Positions 40,226 to 48,336 of a stretch of DNA of 48,336 nucleotides are shown in pieces. Under the pieces are notes generated by a model. That model had not been told where the DNA came from. It made no database searches and saw only the letters and a list, made by a program, of their open reading frames with translations. The DNA is taken from the NCBI GenBank assembly GCA_003427395.1, contig BFEA01000006.1, positions 7,563,948 to 7,612,283 of the forward strand. Direction: 5' to 3'. The first letter of the stretch is position 1. Every line of letters starts with the position of its first letter. The position numbers and the translations under genes were made by a program. Origin of the DNA: Chara braunii (lineage: Eukaryota; Streptophyta; Charophyceae; Charales; Characeae).

Positions 40226-41773
40226 GGAGTCCCAAACCCCATTGAACGACGTCCCCGTCGTTCACCCTATATTAGTCAACAATATAGGGGTCTCTGGATT
40301 CTTATGGAACTCTTTTCAACAAAATTTCTTTCAATCAAAAATAAGTCGAAGCTTATAACCAAAATAAGAGTTATTGCCTCGGTAATCTAAAATTCAATCA
40401 TCCTTGATTGGAATGGTACCAGATGTAGCCTCTGGCAAACCTTTCACAAAAACCTGAATTTATACCGGTTCAAGTTCCGGAATCACTAAAATATTCAAGA
40501 AACTTTGTCTAAATGGTTCCAGCATCATCCCACTGGCGACAACTCTAAACATTATTTAGTTTCTCAGAATGGTACCGGAAATAGCCTCCGGCTAGCCTTC
40601 TAAACCTCAGGCGGCTAATATTTACATTTATCTAAAAAATGTCAGGTTTAACACCCTGACGTGTATTTCAAAATAAATAACCTTCTGAGCGGCCCAGACA
40701 GAGTTTAAACCAACCATTCATGAGAGAAACCGTTTATCAAAAGTCCTTGTCCATGTTTTGTATCCCATTTCAATTACGAGTTATCACATATGACATTTTT
40801 CCTGCATGCTTTGTGATATGCGTCGAGAAGTGGTGTAATCCTCAAGGGATGACATCTCGACGTCAAGCCCCGCTTTAGACTCGAGCCTCACCACCTTCCC
40901 TCCGATTCCAGTATCATGTGCTTGCCAGTCCCCTACCTGCAAGGTTGAACTACCCTTTCTCTATGACCTAGGCTGGTCAGACCCGGCATAGAGGCGAGGC
41001 GACCCCATGCGTCACAAGGTCAAGGTGACCACTCCTTCCCCCATGACGAGCGGCAGTCGTCACCCTTACAAGCAAGATTCCAACAATTACAATAATACCT
41101 TCCTCCCTTTCAATGATAGTGTAGCCACCCTCCTTAAAAAGAAAAAGTGACAGCATCCCACTATGGACCAGGAACAAGTTCCGACGTAGGTCTCACTACC
41201 ATCTACGGAGCTCACTGCATCAGGATTCATCATAATATGATAACTAAAAACATTACGAATCATTTTATGTGAATAACTCCCGGCTATGATAATTAATTGC
41301 ATTACATGTTATGTGAATAACTCATAGTTATGCCACAAACCATATAATGCAAATTACAACGAACAACATACATTTTTCTAGAACTTTTTTTTTTTACAAC
41401 GAGAATATACATCAAATAACAACATACATTTTCACAGAGAGTTCCATAACATTCAAGTCCAAAAATATTCATAAATTTGCATTGCATCACATTTCATCGA
41501 AAAAGTAACAAGAAATCATTCAAATTTAGGAATCAACAGTTTTTGGATCCAAAACCACAACATAATTCCACGAACAGGAGTCGTAGAATTTATTAATTAT
41601 ACAAAAACATGGAACCATAGGTCCCAGAATTAAAATCAAATCCCAAGAGTCCAAAGTTAATTCCCTTGTCTGTCCTCAGAACCAGTCAGCAATTAGTGAT
41701 CCCAAAAGAAATAAAAGAGGAAAAACAAGTTCTGAAAAGAAAAAGAAACTTATACTAATAAAAAACCCTTTTG
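40226..41773 (-). mobile_element. 3' non-coding region and polypurine tract of element C
   Basis: The tract GTTCAATGGGGTTTGGGACT sits next to the LTR (40226-40247). Hairpins with a shared loop appear: CCAGA-tgtagcc-TCTGG near 40427-40443 and CCGGA-aatagcc-TCCGG near 40575-40592, again with different stems. GTCAGG/CCTGAC near 40650 matches the 31 bp array of element A. No ORF is supported; the small frames at 40977-41490 lie in sequence that is non-coding in A as well. Confidence 0.65.
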
Positions 41774-42268
41774 TTAAGTCCTTGGAATAAATTTTCTCAA
41801 ATGCGATCCCGACACCCAATTTTTACCTCGAGCCCCATCAATTTCTTCGATCTCATAAGCCCCATGCTCATATTTCCTGATAATACGATAGGGCCCCAAC
41901 CATCAACTGTCCAATTTCCGAGACCATTGTTTTTCCAATGACGAATCATAGAGAAGTACGATATCCCCTACTACCAATGGTTCCTTACGAACACGAGGCA
42001 TTTTATCCCATCTTTCCTTGTCGGCTTGCCTACTCTCTGCAGTAGAGGCAACGACCTCCTCAATCCTTTCCTCAGTGATCATCACTTGTCTTGCCCTCAA
42101 TTCCAGCAACTCCTCCGTTGAAAGCTTCGTTTCCATATCCTGTTTTCTCCAAGTGGTCAGAAAACTTTCGATTGGAAAAGTTGTGTGCCGCCCAAACCAC
42201 AATGTGACCGGAGCGTATCCAGTTGTCCGCTTTATGGTGGCATTCTCAACAAAGAATGTCGTTCTCAT
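41774..42268 (-). pseudogene. gypsy integrase carboxyl-terminal part (element C)
   Basis: Frame 41903-42268 contains TTGYAPVTLWFGRHTTFPIE, KERWDKMPRVRKEPLVVGDI and VLLYDSSLEKQWSRKLDS. After one TGA it continues in frame as WLGPYRIIRKYEHGAYEIEE and ends NWVSGSHLRKFIPRT at TAA 41774. This is the GPY/F module typical of Ty3/gypsy integrases. No chromodomain follows. The pol polyprotein therefore ends here. Confidence 0.9.
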
Positions 42269-42277
42269 ATATATCGG

Positions 42278-42790
42278 TCACCTTGAAGGATCGTCTCCGC
42301 ACCATTTAGCCAACAAACTTGTTAGAGTGGCATACCCACGTTCAACTGGCGTATTGGTCTGGGGATGTGCCCTTGTAGTATAGCTAAAGCTTACTCCAAG
42401 TTTCTTCAGAAGCGCCTGCACTTCCCCAGGCCGAAACTCACCACCTCGATCCATGACAATTTCCCGGACAAATGGGTACCGAAAATAATATTCCTCAATG
42501 CATTCTGCTAAAACATGCCCAGTACGCTCACGAATGACACAGCCATCAACGAACCCAGTCAGATTATCTCTTGCGTTGAAGATATATTTGTACCTATTTA
42601 TCCCAGGTGGCATGACCAATAGATCCAGGTGTACTACTGCTCCCGGCTCAGCTACATAGCGTGGATTAAGAGGTTGAACAAAACGCAGATTAGATCATTT
42701 TTGGCAAGGAAGACAAGAGTTACAGAATTCATTTACCATCTTGTTCATTCCTTACCAAAAATAAAGATGTTGAATCTTTTTCAAAGTGAC
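42278..42790 (-). pseudogene. gypsy integrase zinc-binding and catalytic core (element C)
   Basis: Frame 42278-42619 holds the D,D-35-E core: FNARDNLTGF (first Asp), IVMDRGGEF (second Asp) and TPVERGYATL (Glu), all three present. Upstream, FCNSCLPCQK-stop-SNLRF and VVHLDLLVMPPG are readable, the zinc-finger cysteines being present; a TGA (about 42690) and frame changes separate them from the RNase H side. Integrase inserts the DNA copy into the genome. As it stands the gene is broken. Confidence 0.9.
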
Positions 42791-43519
42791 TCGTGCCGAC
42801 CTATGTCCGCCTGCGACCCCATCATGCAAAACTGCAATCACATCCAGTTGTCGCGTAACCCCACATACCACCCTTCTCGGAATATCATCGTTGGATTTCT
42901 TGAAAAAATGACCATATCTTACAACAAAATCCTTACTTTTCTGACGAACAACTGGATCCACCTCATCCTCCCTCAACTCACCATTCAACCACATTCCCAT
43001 TAATTTATACTCCCCATCATACTCTCCTTCTCTGAAAGCTTCTCTGATTTCACTGCCTTCTGCTTCTTCATTCATCATTTTCAGGCGGTCCTCGTGAATT
43101 AGAGAATTCAATGACATCTCTCCAGTGATCCTGAAAGTCTTATCAGCCTGCTCATGCCCATACTCAATCATCAGCGGCTCTTTGATAAACTCGACTTTAT
43201 CAGACAAAGCTAAGTTCATCATTTGCTCTGATGTTCTTTCACCCCATGGGTCTTCCTCAATAAACGGTTCCCCAATCACAAGCTCTAATCGCACATGATA
43301 GAAACAAGGAGCATTATAGATGGTTTTCCCATGTCGGGTTGTTGCATCCGCCAAATAATTGTATGAGTTAATACTCAAGTGTGACTCTTCTCCTTCCAGG
43401 AATCCATCCACAGGGACTGAATCCTCAGCCTGATCCGTCGTTGAGTTCCAATCAACACGACTCAACCCATCTGCTCGATTCTGAGTGCCTAAAATGGGCT
43501 CAATCTCAAAATTGAACAT
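42752..43519 (-). pseudogene. gypsy RNase H to integrase connection (element C)
   Basis: A 255-codon frame starting MFNFEIEPILGTQNRADGLS, the conserved end of RNase H/connection (..G..N..ADGLSR), followed by ~150 residues of spacer and then RRVVCGVTRQLDVIAVLHDG and VAGGHRSARVTLKKIQHLYFW, the start of the integrase HHCC zinc finger. Element B has the matching SHINWDKAKES..VDGFLDQEED at 6545-6730. Displaced by a frameshift and a stop from the RT/RNase H frame (ends 43535). Confidence 0.85.
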
Positions 43520-43534
43520 CCAAATATATGTCAG

Positions 43535-44767
43535 TCATCGAGCAATGGTCAGATCAGAAGGAGAATAGTTCTTCAATGATTGAGCCAGAGCCGTAGGATC
43601 AACTCGCAGAATGAACCCCCTACCAAATACATAATTCCTGAAAATGCGTAGACAATGAAGCACAGCGAGAGTTTCCTTCTTGAACTGGGAGTAGTTTCGC
43701 TCAGTAATATTCAGAGATCTGTTTTCGAATTTCAAAGGCCGTTCCCGTCCTTCCCCATCCTTTTGGACCAAAACTCCTCCCAAAGCGGTAGGACCTGCAT
43801 CGGTCTCGATGATGAAAGGACGTCCTTCAGCATCATCAAAGCAAGGAACTCCCAGAATCAGGCCGCCTTCTCGAAACTCAACTTTAATATCCTCAACGGC
43901 TGCCTGCTGCTTCAGTCCCCACTCCCAGACCTGATTCTTGCGTACTAACTTCCGCAAGTGTTTCACCCTCGCTGCGAACCTGCGGATAAAAATACGCCAA
44001 AATACGCCAAAATCCGCAAGTCCCGAGAAAACTCCGAATGTCGGTAATAGATCTGAAGGGAGTCGACCACTCCAAAATCTTATTCGTCTTTTGGGCATTG
44101 GCCGACGACCCTTTTTATCACAAAGGAAACCCAGTATTACCGCCTTCCTCATACCATGCCTCGATTTAACCCCACTAGCAGTGAGGTTATATTCGTTCAG
44201 TTTACTCAGAACCTTTTCTACATTGTTGATGTGCTCCCACACGAACTTTCGAACGTCGGGTACAACTTCAGTCTCGTCCTTGACTCGAGGTCCTGGGATA
44301 GCCAAATCATTAATATATGGAGAAGTCACGTCTGGACAAAGTGGCTGCATGACTCTCATCATATATCTCTGCACAATTGCCACAACATTTGTCCAACCTT
44401 GCGGAGCCGCGCACATATGAAGCAGTCCCCGAGGCGTATGCATCGCCGTCACAGGTCGATCCGCTGTGTACAGCGGGAACTGATCATACCCTGAATATAA
44501 ATCAATTAGGGTGATGATGGGCCTGCCTGCACAAGATTCCGAGAGTTGATCGGCATTCGGAAGTCCGCCCGCATCTCGGACTGTTACAGAATTCAACTTC
44601 TGCAGGTCCTGAACCCATCGCAAAACACCGTTCGGCTTGATAAAGCAGAACCAAGGAGACGCATACGGCCCATATGAATAGTCTGCCACTTTGGTCTGAA
44701 TCTTACCATCAAGATAATCCACCACCTTCCGGTGATCGTCTGGATTTGGATATCGTGGGCCTTTCAC
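43535..44767 (-). pseudogene. gypsy reverse transcriptase and RNase H (element C), active site altered
   Basis: A 410-codon open frame. RT motifs in order: RYPNPDDHRKVVDYLDGKI, GPYASPWFCFIKPNG, LRWVQDLQKLNSVTVRDAG, LIDLYSGYDQFPLY, TAMHTPRGLLHMCAAPQGWT, the catalytic box PYINDLAIPG and FVWEHINNVEKVLSKL. RNase H: PFIIETDAGPTALGGVLVQK, RNYSQFKKETLAVLHCL and FILRVDPTALAQSL, with its acidic residues present. The RT box should read YxDD; here it is Y-I-N-D, a GAT-to-AAT change that should abolish activity. The region 43985-44050 is locally garbled (a short direct repeat of aaaatacgcc). Confidence 0.95.
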
Positions 44768-45355
44768 ATTTCATGGCTCATGCGGTACCGTATGAATCCG
44801 GATCATTGGAATCATATCGACGTTCAGCCTTCCACGCTCATCATCACCAAAAAAGCATAAGCAAGATGAACTTTCTTCATAACGTCGATAAAGAATTGGA
44901 TTTCCTCCTTAGTAAGGAGGCCATCCTTTCCAATGATCATTTCCTTGACCCTGTAATCCGTCAATCGACACGGCCCCTTCTCAACGTTCTGATCCACTCG
45001 CGTTCTTCCTTGTAATACACTTCCTTTTCCTGAGTGATCAGAACTGGCATTGGTCGCGCCTTCTCTCCTACTTTCTTATACTTCCTCTTGGACCCAACGC
45101 TGAGCTTCCGTCCCCTAAAAAAGACTCTTGCCTGACTGATGGCAGTGATTCCTCCATGCGAGATTCATTTAGCCGATAAACAAGATGCATGGTTCCTGCA
45201 CCTTCCTTGTCAACCACAACCTCCATCAGGGCCTGTACCAGGCTCGGATCAATTGTAGGATGGCTTGCTGCAAAATCGACTGCCTGTGAGATACCTGGCA
45301 ATGTCAACGAAAATTCCTGAGGATCCCTTTCTTCATCGATCGCCTCTTTCTCCCT
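44768..45355 (-). pseudogene. gypsy protease-RT linker (element C), frameshifted
   Basis: Open part 45068-45307 (SHPTIDPSLVQALMEVVVDK, RQESFLGDGSSALGPRG). Left of it, after a frame change, RLTDYRVKEMIIGKDGLLTK, EEIQFFIDVMKKVHLAYAF, then an extra T in a T run shifts to DDERGRLNVDMIPMIRIHTV followed by a TGA where Trp is expected just before NVKGPR. The last part corresponds to MIQIHTVPNESWN in element B, supporting one ancestral polyprotein. Confidence 0.85.
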
Positions 45356-45778
45356 TCACAACTTCTCAGACTCTAAGAAGGTGTATGATTCGGGATTCAA
45401 CCGGTTCCTTGAATTTGTTGGTCCGGTATTCGCGCACTTTACCACTTCATAATAGCCGCAAACCGGATTGCACAAAGCTACAAACATGGTGCCGTCATGC
45501 TTATTGAAGATTATGCTCTCTGTGCGACATTGAAAGGACCTTCCCAAAAGCACTTCGTGTTCAACCTTTGGCAATATATAAAAATATGATTTCGCTTTTA
45601 CCTTCCCAACTGTGACCATTACGCCACTAGCCGTACCGCAAAATGGCGTTGCCCCGCTGGCTCCAATCAAAAATCCAAAGTCATTGCGATTGATCTGAAC
45701 CCCAGCTTCAATCGCATGCCTCTCTTTCATAATGTTCATCTCGGCTCCGTCATCTACGAGAGCAAGTGAACTCTCCAC
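45356..45778 (-). pseudogene. gypsy aspartic protease (element C), catalytic triplet altered
   Basis: Frame MESSLALVDDGAEMNIMKER, GASGATPFCGTASGVMVTVG and HEVLLGRSFQCRTESIIFNK. The retropepsin-type catalytic triplet should be D-S/T-G; here VDDGAEMNI reads D-D-G, so the enzyme is probably inactive. The flap-like and ILG(R)-like parts (VLLGRSF) are present. The frame is one register away from the preceding linker. The protease would cleave the gag-pol polyprotein. Confidence 0.85.
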
Positions 45779-46142
45779 GGCCGATTTGAACTTTTATGAG
45801 ACCTGTGGCCACGCATCGCCAATCCATCTTCGTGCCAGGAGGCGCCCCGTTAGCTTCTGGAGGGATGATCTCGCTCAGCTTGACTGTCATGACTTTCTTC
45901 CGAGTCATGCGCTGCTTAAATTCCTCGCGGAGCTTCGGCGATACTGCAAGAATCTCCTTCAGGGTACGTTGACTTTCCAGAATACAATCCACCAGCTGTT
46001 CAAAATCAATCCCTTGTTGAACAGGGATTGAGTACACATTCTTCTTTTTGCGAGGTTCTTCTTCCTCGACCTGGGTCTTCCCTGCTTCCGACGCCCTTTC
46101 CATAGCTCTCTGCTTTGCTAGCAGGTCATCCTCTGCTCGCAA
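45750..46142 (-). pseudogene. gag-protease linker (element C)
   Basis: A 130-codon frame: charged, with EEEEPRKKKNVYSIPVQQGI, DFEQLVDCILESQRTLKEIL and KMDWRCVATGLIKVQ. Element B has the same order (EGFDVEKMVDRLLDGHN, KIEWKCVVCGLV). After LIKVQ the frame shifts into the protease. Further right, 46143-46424 is an acidic low-complexity part (EDDDEEDE on the minus strand), with a stop between this frame and gag. Confidence 0.75.
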
Positions 46143-46424
46143 TTTTTCATCCTCCTCATCATCATCCCCTTCTTCTACCTGAATAGGTTCTTTGTCCTAA
46201 GGTTCCTTTGAACTTTCTCCTGGCGCAGACTGCGATTGTGAGGTCTTCCTTCCTTTCCTCGTCTGCATTATGACGGTTGGCATCCCTCGCTTCAGTACAA
46301 GTCTGGACATCATCATTGGTCGTGTCATCGGCGTTGCTTCAGGTGCCGAAGCGGCCGCAGGTGCTGACCCATCCTGACCTTCGTTCCCCCATCCACCAAA
46401 AAGGAACACATCAGGAAGATTCAG

Positions 46425-47615
46425 TCAGACTTCTTCCATGTCAACACATAATTGAACGATGGAATCTCGACATTTGCCCAGTTTCTTGGTCACTTCTAGC
46501 GCCCGATGAGCAATGTCTTTTTTCCTTTCCTCCAACTCTTTTTCATCACACCCACCAATCTCCAGAGAAACCATTGTTTCTTCTAACTCAAAAAGGTTTG
46601 CTTCTTCAGGAGAAGCTAACCGGAATGTAGTCGGAAGAGGACGGCCCATCCGTCGAAAAGCCTCTTTTCTCATTCCTCCTTCAATATCCTGATCGATGAG
46701 ATTTTCCTCGAAGTCAAAGACTTTTCCTCGAATCGTCGTGAAGACGATATGGTCCTTCTCGTCCTTAGCGAGAATCTGGCAGAAACGAATAACATGTCCC
46801 TTCATATCGTAATATTTGCAGACGTATTCCTGCCAGTTCCCACATCCGCCTCCATTTCCGCGGCCTCTAGCACGGCCTCGACCACCCTGTGGTTGAGTCT
46901 GTTGACCTTGATTTTGTTGTCCTTGGTCAACCTGTCGCTCCCCGCTTCCATTTCCTCCGTTCTTGCTGCTTTCTCCTTGTTTACGAGAAGTACTTTGCCC
47001 TCCTCGTATCTGGTTCAAGGCTTTCCTCTCAGCCTTGGTCAACTTACGAGGAGGTTCCCTTTCCTCCTCGCTCTCACTCTCACTGCTACTCTCTTCAGTG
47101 ACAGGCTCCTTCCCTTTTCTCTTCCCAGTTTTTGCCTTAGCCATCATCACTTGAAGTTTTAACCGTTCCTCCTTCATACTGCTCATCATTTCCCTCATGT
47201 CAGATAAGGTCGCCACCCGCTCGAATTCAGTAAGGAACTGCTTTGTTGTACCAAAGCTTTTCCGACTAACCTTCCTCAAATCGATCAAGTCCACCAGTTG
47301 ATCGCTCAGCTGGTACTTTTCTAACAGCTTCCTTTTGAATTCTGCCCAGTCCAGCGAATCTTGTACCAACTCCTCCACCTCTTCCTTATACTGGATCTTG
47401 CAGTATCTCTTCACCATTCGCAACATCTTTTCATTCGACCATTCGCAGCAACTTCCCAATTGCTCGAACTTTTCTGCCCATCCCGAGGCGTTGTTACCAT
47501 CAAACAATGGAACGTCAATCTTCGGGATTTGATCCTTCTGGGACTGCTGAATAATTCTTGCAAGTTCCCGAATGTCATTGCTTCTCCCATCCTGGTTGTC
47601 GTTGTTACCAGCCAT
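46425..47615 (-). CDS. gag polyprotein of gypsy element C (396 aa)
   Basis: An intact frame from ATG 47615 (MAGNNDNQDGRSND), 183 bp after the PBS. Content: an amino-terminal capsid-like region (IPKIDVPLFDGNNASGWAEK, residues ~32-50; KLLEKYQLSDQ; FLTEFERVATLSDM), a charged middle (SSSESESEEEREPPRK), a Gln/Gly/Arg-rich stretch (~215-265, GRGRARGRGNGGG) and a zinc-knuckle remnant CKYYDMKGHVIRFC. The knuckle should be CX2CX4HX4C; its second cysteine is Tyr, a TGT-to-TAT type change. Gag would build the particle and bind genomic RNA. The frame is open, but the knuckle defect and broken pol suggest a dead copy. Matches gag 1 of element A. Confidence 0.9.
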   Translation of the reverse strand: MAGNNDNQDGRSNDIRELARIIQQSQKDQIPKIDVPLFDGNNASGWAEKFEQLGSCCEWSNEKMLRMVKRYCKIQYKEEVEELVQDSLDWAEFKRKLLEKYQLSDQLVDLIDLRKVSRKSFGTTKQFLTEFERVATLSDMREMMSSMKEERLKLQVMMAKAKTGKRKGKEPVTEESSSESESEEEREPPRKLTKAERKALNQIRGGQSTSRKQGESSKNGGNGSGERQVDQGQQNQGQQTQPQGGRGRARGRGNGGGCGNWQEYVCKYYDMKGHVIRFCQILAKDEKDHIVFTTIRGKVFDFEENLIDQDIEGGMRKEAFRRMGRPLPTTFRLASPEEANLFELEETMVSLEIGGCDEKELEERKKDIAHRALEVTKKLGKCRDSIVQLCVDMEEV

Positions 47616-47798
47616 CTTTAGTGAAGAAAAACAACAACATATTAACAGAAATCAGTCAATTCTTATAAATAATATCTCACAATTTTGGGATCAAATTACT
47701 GACTTTTTCTGAGGTCAAACAAGAAAACGAAAATAACTTTTTACTCCATTAATCACCCAAGTGTCGTTCCGCTAGGGACAATGGTAGTTTGTCGTTAA
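47616..47798 (-). mobile_element. 5' leader of element C
   Basis: 183 bp between the PBS and the gag start. The part next to the PBS (gtcgttccgctagggacaat) is shared with elements A and D; the rest is AT-rich with no feature. Confidence 0.7.
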
Positions 47799-47815
47799 CC
47801 CCGGCAACGACGCCA
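47799..47815 (-). other. Primer-binding site of element C (tRNA-Asp type)
   Basis: On the minus strand TGGCGTCGTTGCCGGGG, two bases after the LTR. The complement CCCCGGCAACGACGCCA differs at one base from the 3' end of plant tRNA-Asp as I recall it, and that base (A for G) would turn a G-U pair of the acceptor stem into A-U. Confidence 0.8.
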
Positions 47816-47817
47816 CC

Positions 47818-48336
47818 TGTCGAGCGCGTCAGCCTTCGCGTGAAAACGAGGGCCCTCCCGGCCATGTCACGCACGAGTTTACCTAAAACATAACTTTTAG
47901 AGACAACTCGGGAACGACGCATACTGTTCCGTGAACCGCCGAGACGGACGAGGTTGTTTCGCTCCTTCGCCGCTCTAGCTGGGTGCGCCAGCTATACATC
48001 CCACGGTCCCCTACGATAGGACAGGTTCCCACGGGGCATAAGCTTGCATTCCTAAGGGGCTGTCACTTCCCTTAGGGGTGTATCCCTACCGAGCTACTGA
48101 TCCACGTGCGAAGGTTTTTATGTGCAATTGCAGAGGTAGATCAGCCGAGGGCGTTAGCTCGTCTCGCTGCAGTATAAAAATTGTTTGACTAAACGCCGAA
48201 TGAACCCATGTATCGTTCGTTACCTGGGGCACTGATCTCCCAAGTACGAAGTGTACGCCGGTCGACTAGGACATTCTCAACCAAACGTAAAAACGATCCT
48301 TAGTCCCTAGCAATCAAACAACAAAAATCCCCATAC
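47818..48336 (-). mobile_element. 5' LTR of element C, U5-side 519 bp, continues beyond the window
   Basis: Aligned without gaps to 33221-33739 at roughly 95% identity by eye, with the last 95 bp identical. It starts TGTCGAGCGC (reading plus) next to the PBS. The window ends at ccccatac, the same point at which the other copy meets its N. Confidence 0.9.

Overview
This window looks like intergenic, transposon-packed DNA from a large plant-lineage genome. No conventional host gene is supported. The evidence for the lineage is Ty3/gypsy gag-pol remnants on both strands, primer-binding sites that match a plant-type tRNA-Asp 3' end, a U6-snRNA-like stretch whose 3' part resembles plant U6, a tRNA-derived SINE-like module, a Mutator-like insertion, long satellites and several microsatellites. 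The reverse transcriptase wording (RWVQDLQ.LN..TVRDAG) reminds me of gypsy elements from charophyte algae such as Chara. That is a memory-based impression, not a search result.

Layout. Positions 1-890 hold the leader, primer-binding site and LTR end of a minus-strand element (D). Positions 900-6540 are non-coding repeats, including an array of seven hairpins that share a loop but have different, self-complementary stems (3092-3817). Positions 6545-9797 are a minus-strand gypsy remnant (B: protease, RT, RNase H), split by a ~500 bp Mutator-like insertion with a 9 bp duplication. At 9798 a plus-strand element (A) interrupts B. A has a ~5.07 kb 5' LTR (9798-14870), PBS, two gag remnants but no pol, a long non-coding 3' region full of hairpin repeats, a polypurine tract and the first ~290 bp of its 3' LTR (19103 on). 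At 19933 another LTR-like terminus (E) begins. It runs through hairpins, three satellites (91, 80 and 53/41 bp units), a 295 bp gap and a CT microsatellite into four tandem, mutually related ORFs (28596-32262) of a protein family I do not recognise. At 33221 E is cut by the 3' LTR (33221-40225, ~7.0 kb) of a minus-strand gypsy element (C). C's 3' non-coding region, integrase, RNase H, RT, protease and gag run up to 47615, with its PBS at 47799-47815 and its 5' LTR reaching the end of the window.

How the parts fit. A and C belong to one lineage: their LTRs align in order along most of their length, their leaders and 3' regions match, and both begin TGTC and end CGACA. The giant LTRs are the unusual part. 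They carry a composite tRNA-like plus U6-like module, a string of hairpins whose stems vary in a compensating way between copies, and in C an ORF of 170 codons in sense orientation behind a good splice acceptor. Retroelement coding regions are broken by frameshifts and by stops mostly of the TGG-to-TGA or CGA-to-TGA kind, and the RT YxDD motif is damaged in both copies that show it. The window is therefore mostly dead or non-autonomous elements.

Limits: alignments were done by eye, single Ns are dense at 33.7-36.8 kb, and a one-N join at 33740 looks like a scaffolding artefact. E's end and the functions of the four-ORF family and the LTR ORF are unknown.
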